Below, in pieces: positions 1 through 25,191 of a stretch of DNA of 64,000 bases. Source of the DNA: Whitmania pigra (taxonomy: Eukaryota > Annelida > Clitellata > Hirudinida > Haemopidae); assembly GCA_021613335.1 (NCBI GenBank), contig JAJTWR010000356.1, forward strand, positions 800,001-864,000. The letters are read 5' to 3'. The position numbers and the translations under genes were made by a program. Under the pieces are notes generated by a model that made no database searches, was not told the origin of the DNA, and worked only from the letters and a program-made list of their open reading frames with translations. Position 1 is the first letter of the stretch. Each line of letters opens with the position of its first letter.

Positions 1-914
1 TTATTATTGTTGCTGCTGTTGTTGCTGTTGTTGTTTTTCTTATTTAAAGTCTGATGATAAATTCTCGGTCGGTTCGATGATAGCTGGCGTTTAATTAGTA
101 ACTTAATAAGGCTATTAATCTTTCGTGGTTCTTTATTAAATCGATTCGCCTCTTATCACAATACTCATTATCGCTAGGTGTTGCTTCATTTGCAGACTGT
201 AGCGTTTAAGCTTTTCATTTTGATTTGTTAAGAATATTATGTTTAATAATAAATTATTTATTATAATAATATTATGTTTAATAATAAATTATTTATTATA
301 ATAATATTATTGTTCAAAATATTATTTGCTACTGAGCTTCAACTAATATAGATCTGTTGGTAGTTGGTTTTTAAATTAAATAAATTTTAAATAAAATATA
401 TACGACGATATTTGTTAACTATTTCATGTTATTTTGACCATTATTTCGTTTGTCGTAAACACGGGTGTCCCTTGAGAAATATCGATACATTCGATGAAAT
501 TCTACACTTTCACTAATTATTTTAATTTAAAGCATTTTTATTTATTTTATAAACATTATGCTATCGTAAAGTATCAAAAAATACAATAATAATAATATTA
601 TTAACATTATTATTAAATATTGAGATAGTTCTGCATAATTAATAATTATTTCAGTCAAAAATTTTAGACAAATATTTGAAAATATAAGAAATTATAAGAA
701 TGGTTAAAAGATGCTTCTTATATAGCGCTATTAATCTCTCATATTAATTATTGAATATCAAATATCCCAAATTAAATAGATAATAATCAAATATTTGATA
801 TCCATGACTATTAATTTCATTAATAAATAATATTTAAATCAATTTATTGAAGATATTAATAACATTGTTATCTACTCGTATTTCGTTGAGCAATAATGAG
901 AGGCATCAACTCAC
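1..914. other. AT-rich flank, no gene seen
   Basis: No coding signal was found on either strand. The stretch holds a perfect 35-bp direct duplication at 239-308, short ATT/AAT runs near 580-620, and a TATATAGCGCT fragment near 719-729 that resembles the body of the SINE at 14213-14407. It would be first-intron sequence of the minus-strand gene that starts at 1604. Confidence 0.6.
239..308. repeat. 35-bp direct tandem duplication
   Basis: Two perfect head-to-tail copies of a 35-bp AT-only-plus-G unit lie at 239-273 and 274-308. Their identity suggests a recent duplication. Confidence 0.9.
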
Positions 915-1039
915 AATTATCATCGAGGGAATGCTTGTCAGTTGTTTGAATCTCATCAAGAACATCCAAGTGTCGTCTGCTCTTGTTGTCGTCGTCGTTG
1001 TTGCAGTTGTTGTTGTTGTTGTTGTTGTTGTTGTTGCAG

Positions 1040-1071
<32 letters not shown>

Positions 1072-1110
1072 GCAGTTGTTGTTGTTGTTGTTGTGTTGTT
1101 GTTGTTGCAG

Positions 1111-1148
<38 letters not shown>

Positions 1149-1604
1149 GCTGCTGCTGTTGTTGTTGGTTGTGGTAATGGTGTTTTGAAGGATATCGTCG
1201 ATGAAGAAGGACTTGAATCTGGTGTGTTCTTGTTGCTGTTTTTCTTGTTTTGTAGTCGTTGTTTTAGTTGCTACAATTAGCGGCAGAGAGATGCTGTTGT
1301 TGTTGTTTGTCGAGTCGAGTTTTTCATCTCCAGCTTCTGTTTTGACTCGCGGCGATGACGTTCTTTCTTCTTGTTTTACTGGATAGTTCAACTGGATATT
1401 GATGACGTCATCTGCATTCAATCCACCACCACCACCACTCCTCCTAATCACTCCACCTCCGTTTTCCGTCTTTCCATCCGAATCCACGTCTTGGGTGGCC
1501 AGTTTCTCCTCGCGTGATTTTTGCATCTTCATCACGCTCTCTGTGACTTTGAGACGCAAATGAGGCAAATCGGTAATTGACAAATGATCCATCACATTCC
1601 ACAT
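915..1604 (-). CDS. First coding exon of a putative Eh1-motif (homeobox-type) transcription factor
   Basis: The ATG at 1604 has A at -3, and the frame stays open to a strong GTGAGT donor at 914-909, giving about 230 residues. Near residue 135 is RFKSFFIDDILQ, whose core FFIDDIL fits the Eh1 Groucho-binding consensus of many ANTP-class homeobox, T-box and Fox repressors. The part before it is Ser/Gly/acidic-rich and the part after it is a long Asn tract followed by a Thr tract, both encoded by an imperfect GTT/TTG repeat. No DNA-binding domain is present, so it would lie on a later exon outside the window. The Eh1 position and spacing recall Bsx or Barx proteins, but that is inference. The upstream CCAAT and TATA-like sites support a real 5' end. 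Confidence 0.55.
983..1160 (-). repeat. Coding AAC/ACA trinucleotide tract (poly-Asn then poly-Thr)
   Basis: An imperfect GTT repeat on the plus strand reads as Asn codons and then, after a frame slip within the repeat, Thr codons in the minus-strand exon. Rare GCA/TGC interruptions break it up. The slip shows the tract is length-unstable and tolerated in the protein. Confidence 0.8.
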
Positions 1605-1726
1605 CGTCCACTCCGATTGTTTTAATTATTTAATTATTAAGTCAACAATAAATGTAATAAATATAGTAAATTACAACTGTCGAAATTCCTAAATAGCTCA
1701 ATCAAAGCTAATTAACTCTAAGTTAT

Positions 1727-1742
1727 CATTTATATAGCGCTT
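1727..1742 (-). promoter_or_regulatory. TATA-like box upstream of the Eh1-motif gene
   Basis: The minus strand reads GCGCTATATAAATG here, about 130 bases upstream of the ATG at 1604, which would leave a 5' UTR of roughly 100 bases. The same GCGCTATATAAATG string is in the body of the SINE at 14213-14407, so this may be a SINE remnant that was either co-opted or just fortuitous. Confidence 0.35.
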
Positions 1743-1819
1743 AGCTGACCCAACTCATCTTCGCATCATTTAACAGGCACCTATCCGTACAAACGAGGCC
1801 ACCCACACAGCAAACTTCT

Positions 1820-1857
1820 GACCAATGAGATGGACCGGTCACTCATTGTCCAATCAG
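1820..1857 (-). promoter_or_regulatory. Paired CCAAT boxes
   Basis: CCAAT occurs at 1822-1826 and 1850-1854 on the plus strand, and 7-bp inverted arms CAATGAG / CTCATTG lie between them. At about 90-120 bases beyond the TATA-like box they make a plausible proximal promoter for the minus-strand gene. Confidence 0.35.
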
Positions 1858-2429
1858 AGGCGATCTTTGATTAAGTGGTTTTGATGTGACTAATTTCTGT
1901 GAAATTGTTATGGAGTTTTGTTTCGTCATGGTTAATTGATTTATATTAATTAGTTATTTTGTTTGATTATCAAGTTAATTTTTGTTCATCGTCATTTGGA
2001 GTTGAACCATTTCAGAGGAAATAAACTGGAATTTTAGACTGAAATTTGAATTCCCTTGGGAGAATTAATAATGTTATGTAATTAATATAATTTGTTCATT
2101 TTTTAATCGATTTTATTTACATATATATTATATAAATATTATATATTTCTCTATCTTATTATTAACTCTAATTATATTACAATGTATTATTATGTTATTA
2201 TTGATGATTATTAAAATCTTTTATAACAACGAATGTCATTACGCAACATAAACAAATTGTAACATGCATTATTAGCAGCGTAATTACCACTGAAGAATTC
2301 AATTTCAAATAATATTTATAATAATGTTATTCAAATAATATTAATTGATTGACGCAAGTGCATCGCATTGTCCAGAACATTACTGATGTGTGTTTACTCC
2401 TCATTTAATCCATCCCTCCTACGGAATGA

Positions 2430-2560
2430 AGATGAAGATGATGACGACTACGACGACGGTGATGATGACGACGACGATGACGACGACGCTGGTGATGATG
2501 ACGACGACGATGATGATGATGATAATGATGATGATGACGATGACGGTGATATTAGATGAC
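2430..2560. repeat. Imperfect GAT/GAC microsatellite
   Basis: A run of GAT, GAC and ACG triplets. The acidic or Met-rich frames that cross it are by-products of the repeat. Confidence 0.85.
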
Positions 2561-3584
2561 TTTGGTGATGACAGTATTGATGATGCGAGTATTGATGATG
2601 GTACGAAAGGCCCTCTTCCACACCTCTCCAGCATTCAATAATTACCCAATTAGTTAGCAGACCGAGCTAAGTGATGGCTGATACCGGAGCACGTAGAAGA
2701 GATAAGCGAGGACCGTTATCACGGCTGGTGAGTCACCTGGGATCCACTGACACCAACATCGGTTGTGGCCATTTGCACGGCTATCAGATTATGTCATGTT
2801 TTTACAGCCTCCTAAACGCTCGGACCTCCGCTGCTAGGGACTGCATTGAAGAAATAAGAATAACTGGCACCGTTCGTCCAGGGAGTGGCAATTGGAAAAC
2901 TCGAGAGTTTTCGATAATGATTTGGGATCGATTTGCTGTCTCTTGACGTTGATATAGATTCATAGCTGTTCTCTTGTTGGATTAATAAATTTGAAAGTGT
3001 TAAGTTGTATTAACTAAATAAAAGGTTAATATTTTGGAATTTATTAATTAAGATAATAATGTAATAATGTTATTAATTACCGCTTACCTGTTATCTGTAG
3101 GGTCATTGAAATTGAAAGTCTGACGAACATGTGGTTGAAATGCTTTTCTTTGATTTCAGCTTCAAAACTGATTTAAGGAACGTGGTTGCCATACATCCAG
3201 GTAAGATATAAACAATTACGTGATGCCAATGTGGAAATAATATTCCTGTAAATATCATTGATAATATTCTCGCAATTACCTTTTATAATATTCCTGTGAA
3301 CATCTTTATTATTATTATTATTTCTATAAATATCATTCTCATCATGTTTAAAATTGGTTGATTTTGTTTAGAATGTATCTAACCATTTCATTAATACGGA
3401 ACCATTTATTAATATTAATTTGTTACTTATTAGGTACGCATCGGTTAAATTAAGTGAGTTCAAAAGTTTTAAAGGTCAAATGAATGAAACAAAGTTCGGT
3501 CAAAAGTTCAGAGAAATTCATTTGCACTTCATCAGCAGATAAGGGTCTGAAGTTCATACGCTGTGACCACGTCATGACCATGCC

Positions 3585-3705
3585 TTCATCCATCAAATCA
3601 TCCATCAATTTAGCCATCTGTCCATTCATCTATCCATCCATCCATCCATTCATCCATTAATCCATCCATCATTCATTCATTCATTCATTCATTCATCCAT
3701 TAACT
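3585..3705. repeat. ATCC/ATTC tetranucleotide repeat
   Basis: Degenerate CATC, CATT and ATCC units, ending in a cleaner ATTC run. Confidence 0.85.
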
Positions 3706-4605
3706 CAGCAGTTATTTCATGCATCAATCATTCATTTTACAATCCTCAATCCACTCACTTACATGAAATACATTCATTAAACTTTTGTCGCATTCAAGAA
3801 AATATTGAAAGTAATTTTTTTTTTTAAATTACAAATTTAAAATTTACTAATCCACTTGTAACTAAAACGAAACCTGTTTGTGGTGATGACGACGACGACA
3901 ACGATGAAGATGATTAAAAGGGAGTAATTACGATAATGATGCCAGTCAATGATGATAGCGATGTTGATGACGACGATGAAGTCACTTATAATCCAGAGAT
4001 AAGAGCTTGGTTGATGATGGACCTTGACTGATTGATTAACTGATTGATTGATTGATTGACCGATTCATTATCTCGAATCTACTGAGGAACCATGCCACTG
4101 ACATCGTTGCAGACGAGTTTTAATCCTGCAAATTAAACTCCAACCTAATCGCTTCTAAATGTAACCAGTTAGCGTGCTATTCGCCTGGAATGCATTCCAC
4201 TTATCCAGGTATTGTTGTATGAGTCTTCATCATCATCTTATTCTTCCAGATTTCCACTTCCATTATGAAAGTTATTACAGGTGGGCATTGATAAATGGAT
4301 TGTTATCTCCTCCTCATCGGCACGTGCATTGCTGGATTTTGTTTCCAACGATGGAAGAATCGAAGATTAAATGAATGGGTGCTTTTACCTAAGTAATGTG
4401 TGCATTTGTTCGTTCATTCCTTCGTTCTCACGGATGGACAGATGGATTTTCGATTGGAATTTGAATTGAACTTTGATGTTAAATGTCAATGTGTGATGAG
4501 AGATTTAAATGTTGAAAAATTGATAACATCTCCGTGAGTCATTCTCCTGGCAATACACCTAACCTCCTGTTGAACTAAAACTGTACAAAACAATTTAGAA
4601 GGCAA

Positions 4606-5210
<605 letters not shown>

Positions 5211-5519
5211 TGAACAGCCACGCATCATCATATTGTAATGGATAATTAATTGATCTGTTCTAAGTATAATGTAACCTTTAACCTCTCATATGTTGGTATT
5301 ACAAGACAGACTTAAATTCTGCCCACTTAATATTCGCAACATTCTAATTTTAACTCTTCAGAAATTTGTGATTAGTAATTGAGTAAATATTATGATATTT
5401 ATCAATGAATGAATAAATAATGTAATTAATTAATTAATGATTTACCATAAATCAAAACGAAATTAAACGATTTACTATTAATTAATATGAATTAATATTA
5501 TTTATCTTATTAAATGGGT

Positions 5520-7140
5520 AGAGGAACGAAGTTCACCACCAAACATCAAAATATTGAAAAAAGAAACGAGAGGTTCAATCAGAAGTAAACGAGAAAAGGT
5601 GACAAGTCATATTCATTGAGGTGATGCAATTGCAGGAGCTGACTGAGAATGCTGTTAGGTAGATTATTCCAGGTATTAATTATTCGATTTGTGAAAAATA
5701 TTTGATGTTGTCTATTGCGCAAAAATTTTACCTTAGTTTAAATTGATGACCTCTACTTGATGAATAGTTTGCCAAGTGAATATGGTTTTTAAGGTGAGTT
5801 GATGTTAAATTATTGATGATCCTGTATAATAAGCAGAGATCAGCTATTAAAAGGCGATGTTCAAGCGATTTAAGTTGTAGAGCCTTGAGCCTATCATGGT
5901 TATCACCTTAGCTGTCCAACAGCAGGGATGGCCTTGGTAATTTTCTTTTGGATTTTTTCAATGTTTTCGATCAAGTATTTATTGTGAGACCTGACAGCTG
6001 TACTCAAGGATTGGTCTGACATATACGCAGAAAGCTTTGGCAAAAAGATTCTTGTCCCTGGAGGTGAATGATTTAAGAATCAGTCTTGAACGGATTGCAG
6101 CTTTGTGTGTGATGTTGTCAATGTGAAGCCGGAATTTTAAGTCTGAATCTATGATTGACACCAAGATCTCTGGTTTGATCAACAGTGGGGAGCAGGATGT
6201 CATCAATGTAGTATTGTTGTGGGCAGGATCCATTTCTGGAACTGTTTTTAATTGAGCAATTAAAGCATTTTTCCTTGGCTAGGTTTAGCTGCCACTTCCT
6301 GCTCCATGTAGTAAGTGAATTGATGCCTCTCTGAAGAACAGAATCCATTGGCAGTGATTTGTAAAATTTGATATCGTCAGCAAATAGTTTAATTGTGATA
6401 CCCTTAGTTAAGGAGTCGACTACGTCATTGATGATTAGAAAATAGATTAGAAACAGAGTGAGGCCCAAAACACTTCCCTGCGGCACACCACTAGCAACGT
6501 CAATTGAACCTAATTTTGAGCTATTTATGAGGACATGCTGTTTTCATTGATACAGAAAGTTGGAAAGCCACTGAAACAAGTTTCCATTACTATCATATAA
6601 TTACTTTATTGAGTAATTTCGGATATGATACAGAATCAAGGGCTTTTTGACAGTCGAAGTAGATTATGCTGACGTCGTTGTTATGAAATGGTCCAGTCAT
6701 AAACACACTCCAGCAAATTTGTGGTGGTCGATTTTAATGGTCTGAATCCATGTTGTTGAAGAGATAGTAAGCCCAGAGAGATTAAATGATATAGAATCGT
6801 TTTGTTAATTATTTTCTCCAGGACTCGGCAGCAGGTACATGTCAATGAGATTGGTCTGTAGTTCGAGGGGCTAGATGTTGGACATTTCTTGTGGATGGGA
6901 ATGACATGAGCTGTTTTCCAGATTGTGGGTATAAGTCCACTATTAAGGGAGAGATTAAAGATATGATGGAGTGGGTATGACAAGCTAAAAGCACAGCTTT
7001 TTAACAAAATATTAGAAATGTGGTTGGGGCTTTATGAGCAAAGTCTTTAAGACAGCATCAGGAGTGATTACAACTTTATCCAAGATTTTGGTAGAGCGTT
7101 AAGGAAGTTTGTTATTAAAAATTAATGAATTTGTTAGATT
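5520..7140 (-). mobile_element. Degenerate non-LTR retrotransposon (jockey/CR1-like), 5'-truncated
   Basis: On the minus strand, broken frames give the reverse transcriptase blocks in order: a WKTAHVIPIHKK / NYRPISLT block (7007-6681), motif A as IIYFDCQKALDSV (near 6640), PQGSVLG and the catalytic LFADDIKFY (6486-6118), the thumb region with VRPILEYSCQ (6233-5979), and the C-terminal RGHQFKLR and NRIINTWNNLP blocks (to about 5530). At least three frame changes and several stops show it is dead. The endonuclease part is missing, as expected from 5' truncation. Block order and the FADD box fit the jockey/CR1 group; the exact clade is not settled. Confidence 0.9.
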
Positions 7141-7526
7141 ACTTGCAATTTAGGTTGTATTTCTATCGAATTGTCACTAGTTCACTCCGTTCTTCTATTT
7201 GCTATATTTTGCGATAAATTTTATCATTTTATTAAAAAATAAACAATCGGATAAATTTTTATTGAAAATTGTTATAAAGTTTGACCTAATTAAAATTAAT
7301 AAAAATTGATTTCGTAATTTTCGCAAGATGTCATTACGAAATGTAAAATTATCTTCGTTGCTTGTGATATTGTTCTAAATAAATAAATCTCCTAAAAATC
7401 TCTTTGTTAAAAATATTTTCAGTGAAAACTTGAAAGCAAAGAATAAATTTGAAGAAATTATTTGAACGCCCATACTAAAATGCTTCAATTTTTGATAATT
7501 AATTATTCGCCATAAAAAACAGAGAT

Positions 7527-8188
7527 TCAAATAAGCCATGGTCTCCAAATTGTCTTGTCTACTTGTCCTTGAATCGAAGGGCTTTCCAAACTTTCACTTC
7601 TGGAAATTTCCACGCACGATGAAGACTCATGAAACAGCACTTGCTTGATGGAACAACTGGAATGATCGAGAGCTGAAAAGGAAAGCGAGGACTGTGGAGT
7701 TGAAGTGAACATGGGATGGATGATTTCACGTGGAGTTTCAAGGAAACTGGAAGAGGTTTTGCCGGGCATCGATTCATCCGTTGCTGCGTTGTTTCTTGAT
7801 GTGACCTTACGAACTTTGACCTTTGGAGTCACGAACTTATGAAGGTTGTTGTTTGGAGGGAATACAAGGGTTGAAATGCTGAGAGAAGAGACTGAGCACA
7901 ATTTTGCTGGACGTGTTCGGTGAGATGCCGAATGGTCTTGAGTTCAACTCCTGATAGGAAGAGAAACCTTTGAGTCTCACGAAGACAGGCTAAGAAGCCG
8001 ATGAGTTTGTCAGTTTCCAGTCGATTTTGAAGGTTTTTGACGTGTCTGAGGGTCAATTCCAGGATGTCGGTTTTTTCAAAGTCAGTTCCACGCGGAAGAG
8101 TTTGATTGGCTACGAGGATGAACTTCAGTTGCTCCAAGCATCGGTCGATCCTTTCCCTGCGTCTCCTTTCTGCTATCACCTTTTGAAC
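7527..8188 (-). CDS. Hes-like gene, exon 2 (bHLH, Orange, WRPW)
   Basis: Starts after the acceptor TTAATTAG at 8189-8196. An in-frame TAG sits right at the acceptor, so the bHLH frame cannot extend upstream without splicing. It ends at TGA 7527-7529. The frame changes between 7901 and 7832. Confidence 0.8.
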
Positions 8189-8666
8189 CTAATTAACATT
8201 TCAGATGAATCATCACCATTTTTTAGCAATTAGTTATTTTTTAATGTAGTAATCTTGCTCTGATTTGATATACAAGTGTTATTTTTAATATTAATTATTA
8301 TTAATTTTTACCGTTTTTTTTAAATATTCAAATTTATGCATAAATATTCAGGTTAAATTTAAATTTGCAACTGAAAAAAAAAGTGATGACTATGTGATTA
8401 ACTACTTTTAATTAATTACATTTGTTAATTATAAATTATTTCTGTACTATTTTAATTGGATGTTAAGATTTAATATTATATATGCTATATTCACATGTTA
8501 ACATAACTATATACTATGTCACATCATATAATTATTATTTTAGGTAATTACAGTTACAATATTATTGAAAAATACATTTTATTACCTTCCTTCTTTCTTT
8601 CTTCAATGATGAATTCAACAAATCTCTGGAAAGATATCCACTGTCTTCGCTTCTTTCAGTTCTCAT
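7527..8666 (-). CDS. Hes/Hairy-type bHLH-Orange transcriptional repressor, two exons, apparent frameshift
   Basis: Exon 1 is 8586-8666 (27 codons) and exon 2 is 7527-8188. The join RRK|VQK is phase 0 with AAG|GTAATA and TTAG|GTT splice sites, and lies just before the basic motif, where vertebrate HES1 also has an intron. The protein has a bHLH (about residues 25-82: ERRRRERIDRCLEQLK, loop, EKTDILELTLRHVKNLQ), an Orange domain (about 88-125) and a C-terminal WRPW, which in this family recruits Groucho. WRPW is followed by Leu-Ile rather than ending the protein. The proline usual in the Hes basic region is not seen (QKVIAERR). The bHLH-Orange frame stops at 7829, while the WRPW tail (open from 7901) is in another frame. 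That implies a missing base near 7832-7901 from an allele, assembly error or recent damage, or an unrecognised splice. Likely role: Notch-responsive or related repression in the nucleus. Confidence 0.85.
8586..8666 (-). CDS. Hes-like gene, coding exon 1
   Basis: ATG at 8666. The 27 codons are basic at the end (SLKKERRK) and stop at the donor GTAATA (8585-8580). Phase 0 matches exon 2. Confidence 0.7.
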
Positions 8667-11074
8667 TTATTAATAATAAATATTACTAAATTAAATATTA
8701 TTATTAATTATAATAATTACTAAACAAGATGATTATAATTGATTTTCTACTTAAAGTCTGCACAAGAAGAACATGGTACCGGTGAAAATACCTGTTTATA
8801 AAGAAGCGTAGAACAATTGTGCCAATGAAATGACAATAAAGTGACCGAAAGTGTGAAGTTGTTAGCGGATTGAAAGGTGTTGACAATTTTGTTCTGCTTG
8901 AGAATCATGTTTTTTTTTCAGGCATTCAAAATATTCCTTGCGGTGGGAGATGCTATCTTGTTTAGTTGGCAAAATATCCTTTGTTATTATTGATGGTCAA
9001 TTTTATTTCAATTGGCATGGTTATTATAAAAAAAATGATAAATTATAAATATGTATTCGAATTAGTAATAAATTTAAAATATGACAGGAATTAATGTATG
9101 TTTTTTTCTTTTTATAGAACTTTTATAGGAAAATGTTAAACATTTATTTATTAAGATCACATAATTTGACTGATTTCTTATGAATATGGTTACAGCATGT
9201 TATCGGATAATAAACTAACAATTACACATCTTTGGAGAAGAGATTCCTTACGTTTAATAAACAGAAGTTCATGTTTGTTCACGAATGTGACTTTCTAGTA
9301 CTTCTTATCCATGTAACAGTCTATAAGAATATTAAATACTTAATACGTAATGAGTTAAGAACATTCATTACACAGTAACTGTTACTCAATTCTATAACTT
9401 ATTCATAATCGTAACTTGAAAAATAAAGAATTCTTTTTTAATTTCGAGTGGGGCGTTATCTTAATCCTAACATCCACTCAGGCGGTTAACTTTAAGAAAT
9501 GAATTAATAAACGAATAAATAATGATCTTAATTAAGATTTATAACTTTTCTATCTTACACCTTTAGATTTTTTGTAATTCGTTGAAAGGATTTTAGCATC
9601 CTTGTGCCATCTGGAGACCAAATTGAAAAAAACGATTGAAATTGATTTTTTTAAAAATACTCTTAACCTCAATTTGTTAAAAAATCAAATTTATTTTATA
9701 ATTTAAACCAATTAAGGGATATTTAATCAACAGCAACTACAACAACCCGCTGAAAAGTGTTGTCAATATCTTGCTGAGGGCTGTTTGATGATGGAGGTGA
9801 TGATGATGATTACCAACAAGAGATGACGTGATAGCATGATAACAAACAAAATGATAACAGGTGTTATCACCATGGTGACGTAACCACACAGGAACAACTG
9901 GTGATGATTTGTTGTGCTCTCAAGTCCTACTTTACTTTCTCGAATGGTTACCGATGAATGTTGTGTAATTGTTATGTAATCGATAATAATAAATATCGTT
10001 ATCATTTTAATGATGATAGTTTAGTCATGAATAAACCGTAATGTGAATAAGTTACTAGTATTGCTTTAATAATGCAAATTTAAAATTTCAAACGTTTCAT
10101 GTTAAATTTGGGAATATTAAAATGAACAAAAGTGAAGAGGAACAAGTGCAGATATTTTCAAATTTATTTCAATGCAATAACTATTTATTTGTTAATCTCC
10201 AAATGCTTTGGAAAAATATTTATAATTACGACGCATAAATTACGAGTCAGTTATTTAAATAGCGTTAAGAAATGAATCATCATAAACAACCGGGAAAGTG
10301 GATTAAATTGGTAAAAAGTCGCAAATGAAGGGAAGACACAAGAATGAAATGAAGCAGTAAATGATTAAATTAGAAACCGCTCAAATAAATTAATAAAAAA
10401 ATCAAGTCATGTTTTTTAATCAATTGATTAATTCATCGAAGCAGGATTGCAAAGTTTCATCGGTAAGCGTACACATAATAATATAATATATTATAATATG
10501 TTAAGTTAACCAAATTATAACAAATTGTGTTAAAGGTTTATGAAATAGTGCACATATAATTTATTATAACATATTAATAACATGTAATAATAATACATAA
10601 ATTTAATCAAATTGTAATGTGCAGACCATAATAAATATATTGAAAGCATGGAAATGTTATTGGACCCGAAACAACGTCAGAGGAAGCGAAACGTGCCAAG
10701 GAATAAAATCTAAAAAAAGCCAATAAAAATAAAAATAAAAAAACAATAAAATAAAAATCTTGTGCCAACTGAGAACAACAATAACAATTTTATTCGAAAT
10801 TATCTGCGAATATTGGCGAATATTTCTTTCCGCAATAATATTTATTACGAAAGCCACTGTTTAAAATGAGAAATCTATAAAAAAGCAAATAACAGCTAGA
10901 ATGATTAAAATATTTGAAACATTAATGAAAACAAACTCGATAGAACTGAATGCAAAAAATAAATTAATATAAAAATGAATTTAAATCGATTACCAAAACT
11001 TCATCAACAAAAGCAAAACCAAATCAGATTGAGAATTAAATTAAAACAATAAATTCATCGAAGCATTGTCATCG
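8667..11074. other. AT-rich intergenic stretch between two minus-strand genes
   Basis: No gene seen. It includes the upstream flank of the Hes-like gene and the 3' flank of the EGF receptor gene. A minus-strand AATAAA lies at 10794-10789, about 280 bases past the stop at 11075, and is a candidate polyadenylation signal. Confidence 0.5.
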
Positions 11075-23470
<12,396 letters not shown>

Positions 23471-23744
23471 TATCTGGCAGACGAAACAAAGCGACGCAAA
23501 GCAAACAAAAAATTAACTTGATTGCTTTTAAATTAAGCAAGCAAATAAATTAGGACTTCAAAAGATTGAATTAATTACAATTAATCAACACAATGAAAGA
23601 TTTCAATTGCAACAAGGAATGAACATTGCGAAAAGGACAAGTGAGCTTGAGTTGCTAACTTGCTATTGTTTCAGGTGTGTAACAGGTGTTTGGCTGCAGA
23701 TGCTGTTTGTCGCGATGACGAATATCGAATGTGATGGGATGACG

Positions 23745-24275
<531 letters not shown>

Positions 24276-25191
24276 CGGAGGTAGCTGCAATAAAATAAGT
24301 AGCACTGCATGATGGATGCATTCAATCGACCTGAATCTTCCTGGATTTGAATCGAAGTTCAAGGTGAACTTTTCATGAAAACCTCCGTTGCCATGGGAAA
24401 AGATTGAGGATAAAAAGTAGCACAACAAAGTGGACATTTCCAGTGCATAAAAATAATTCCTTCCACCTCTATTTTCTCAACTTAAAAAAAATTTAGAAAA
24501 AGCACTTTATGGAATCCTATTCCGTTTCCAGCAATTCATCAGCCAAAAGACAAATTACTCTGACGATGACAGGGTTATTTCAAAGTTAGTTTTATTACAA
24601 AATAAAAAGAAAAAAACATTTTCTCTTATTAAAATAAAATTCAAATCATTGATGATAACTTAATTTCGGAATGCAATTTGAAACACAAAATTACGGAGTC
24701 TGGAAAGTGAATTTTCGATTTAAAAAATTCCTGATGAACAATTGGCTAAATTTTCTTGTAAAACAACGAACATAAATGAAGCATCACATGAGATTCGTAG
24801 AAATAATTTCCTGGAGGCCTTCAAAGAATTTGTTAACAACAACAAATGAATTAAAAATCTCTTTTTCCGCCATTTTTTCCTCGATGTATGAGCTTCATTC
24901 GAGAGGTGATGTGAGGCAACCAGGCTATGGATTGCACAATGTTCTCAATCAATAATCTCATCATTGTTTGTCGGTTGAAATATTTCAATTGTTTGTCCTT
25001 TTTTTTTTTTTGCATTAGATTTTAATTATAATAATTATTTTAAATAAATATCGAAACGTTACTATCCTCACGACTCAACGATACGAACATTGCAAGACAA
25101 CGTTTGCAGGACAGTCGACAGTGAAAAAGTTGAAGAACTCGATTCAAGTTGTTGTGAGAAAAAAATATCATCGACATTTGAGTGAAATCAC
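24276..25191. other. Intergenic, 3' flank of the LRR-Ig gene
   Basis: No gene seen. A minus-strand AATAAA near 24594-24587 could end the LRR-Ig transcript. Confidence 0.4.
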
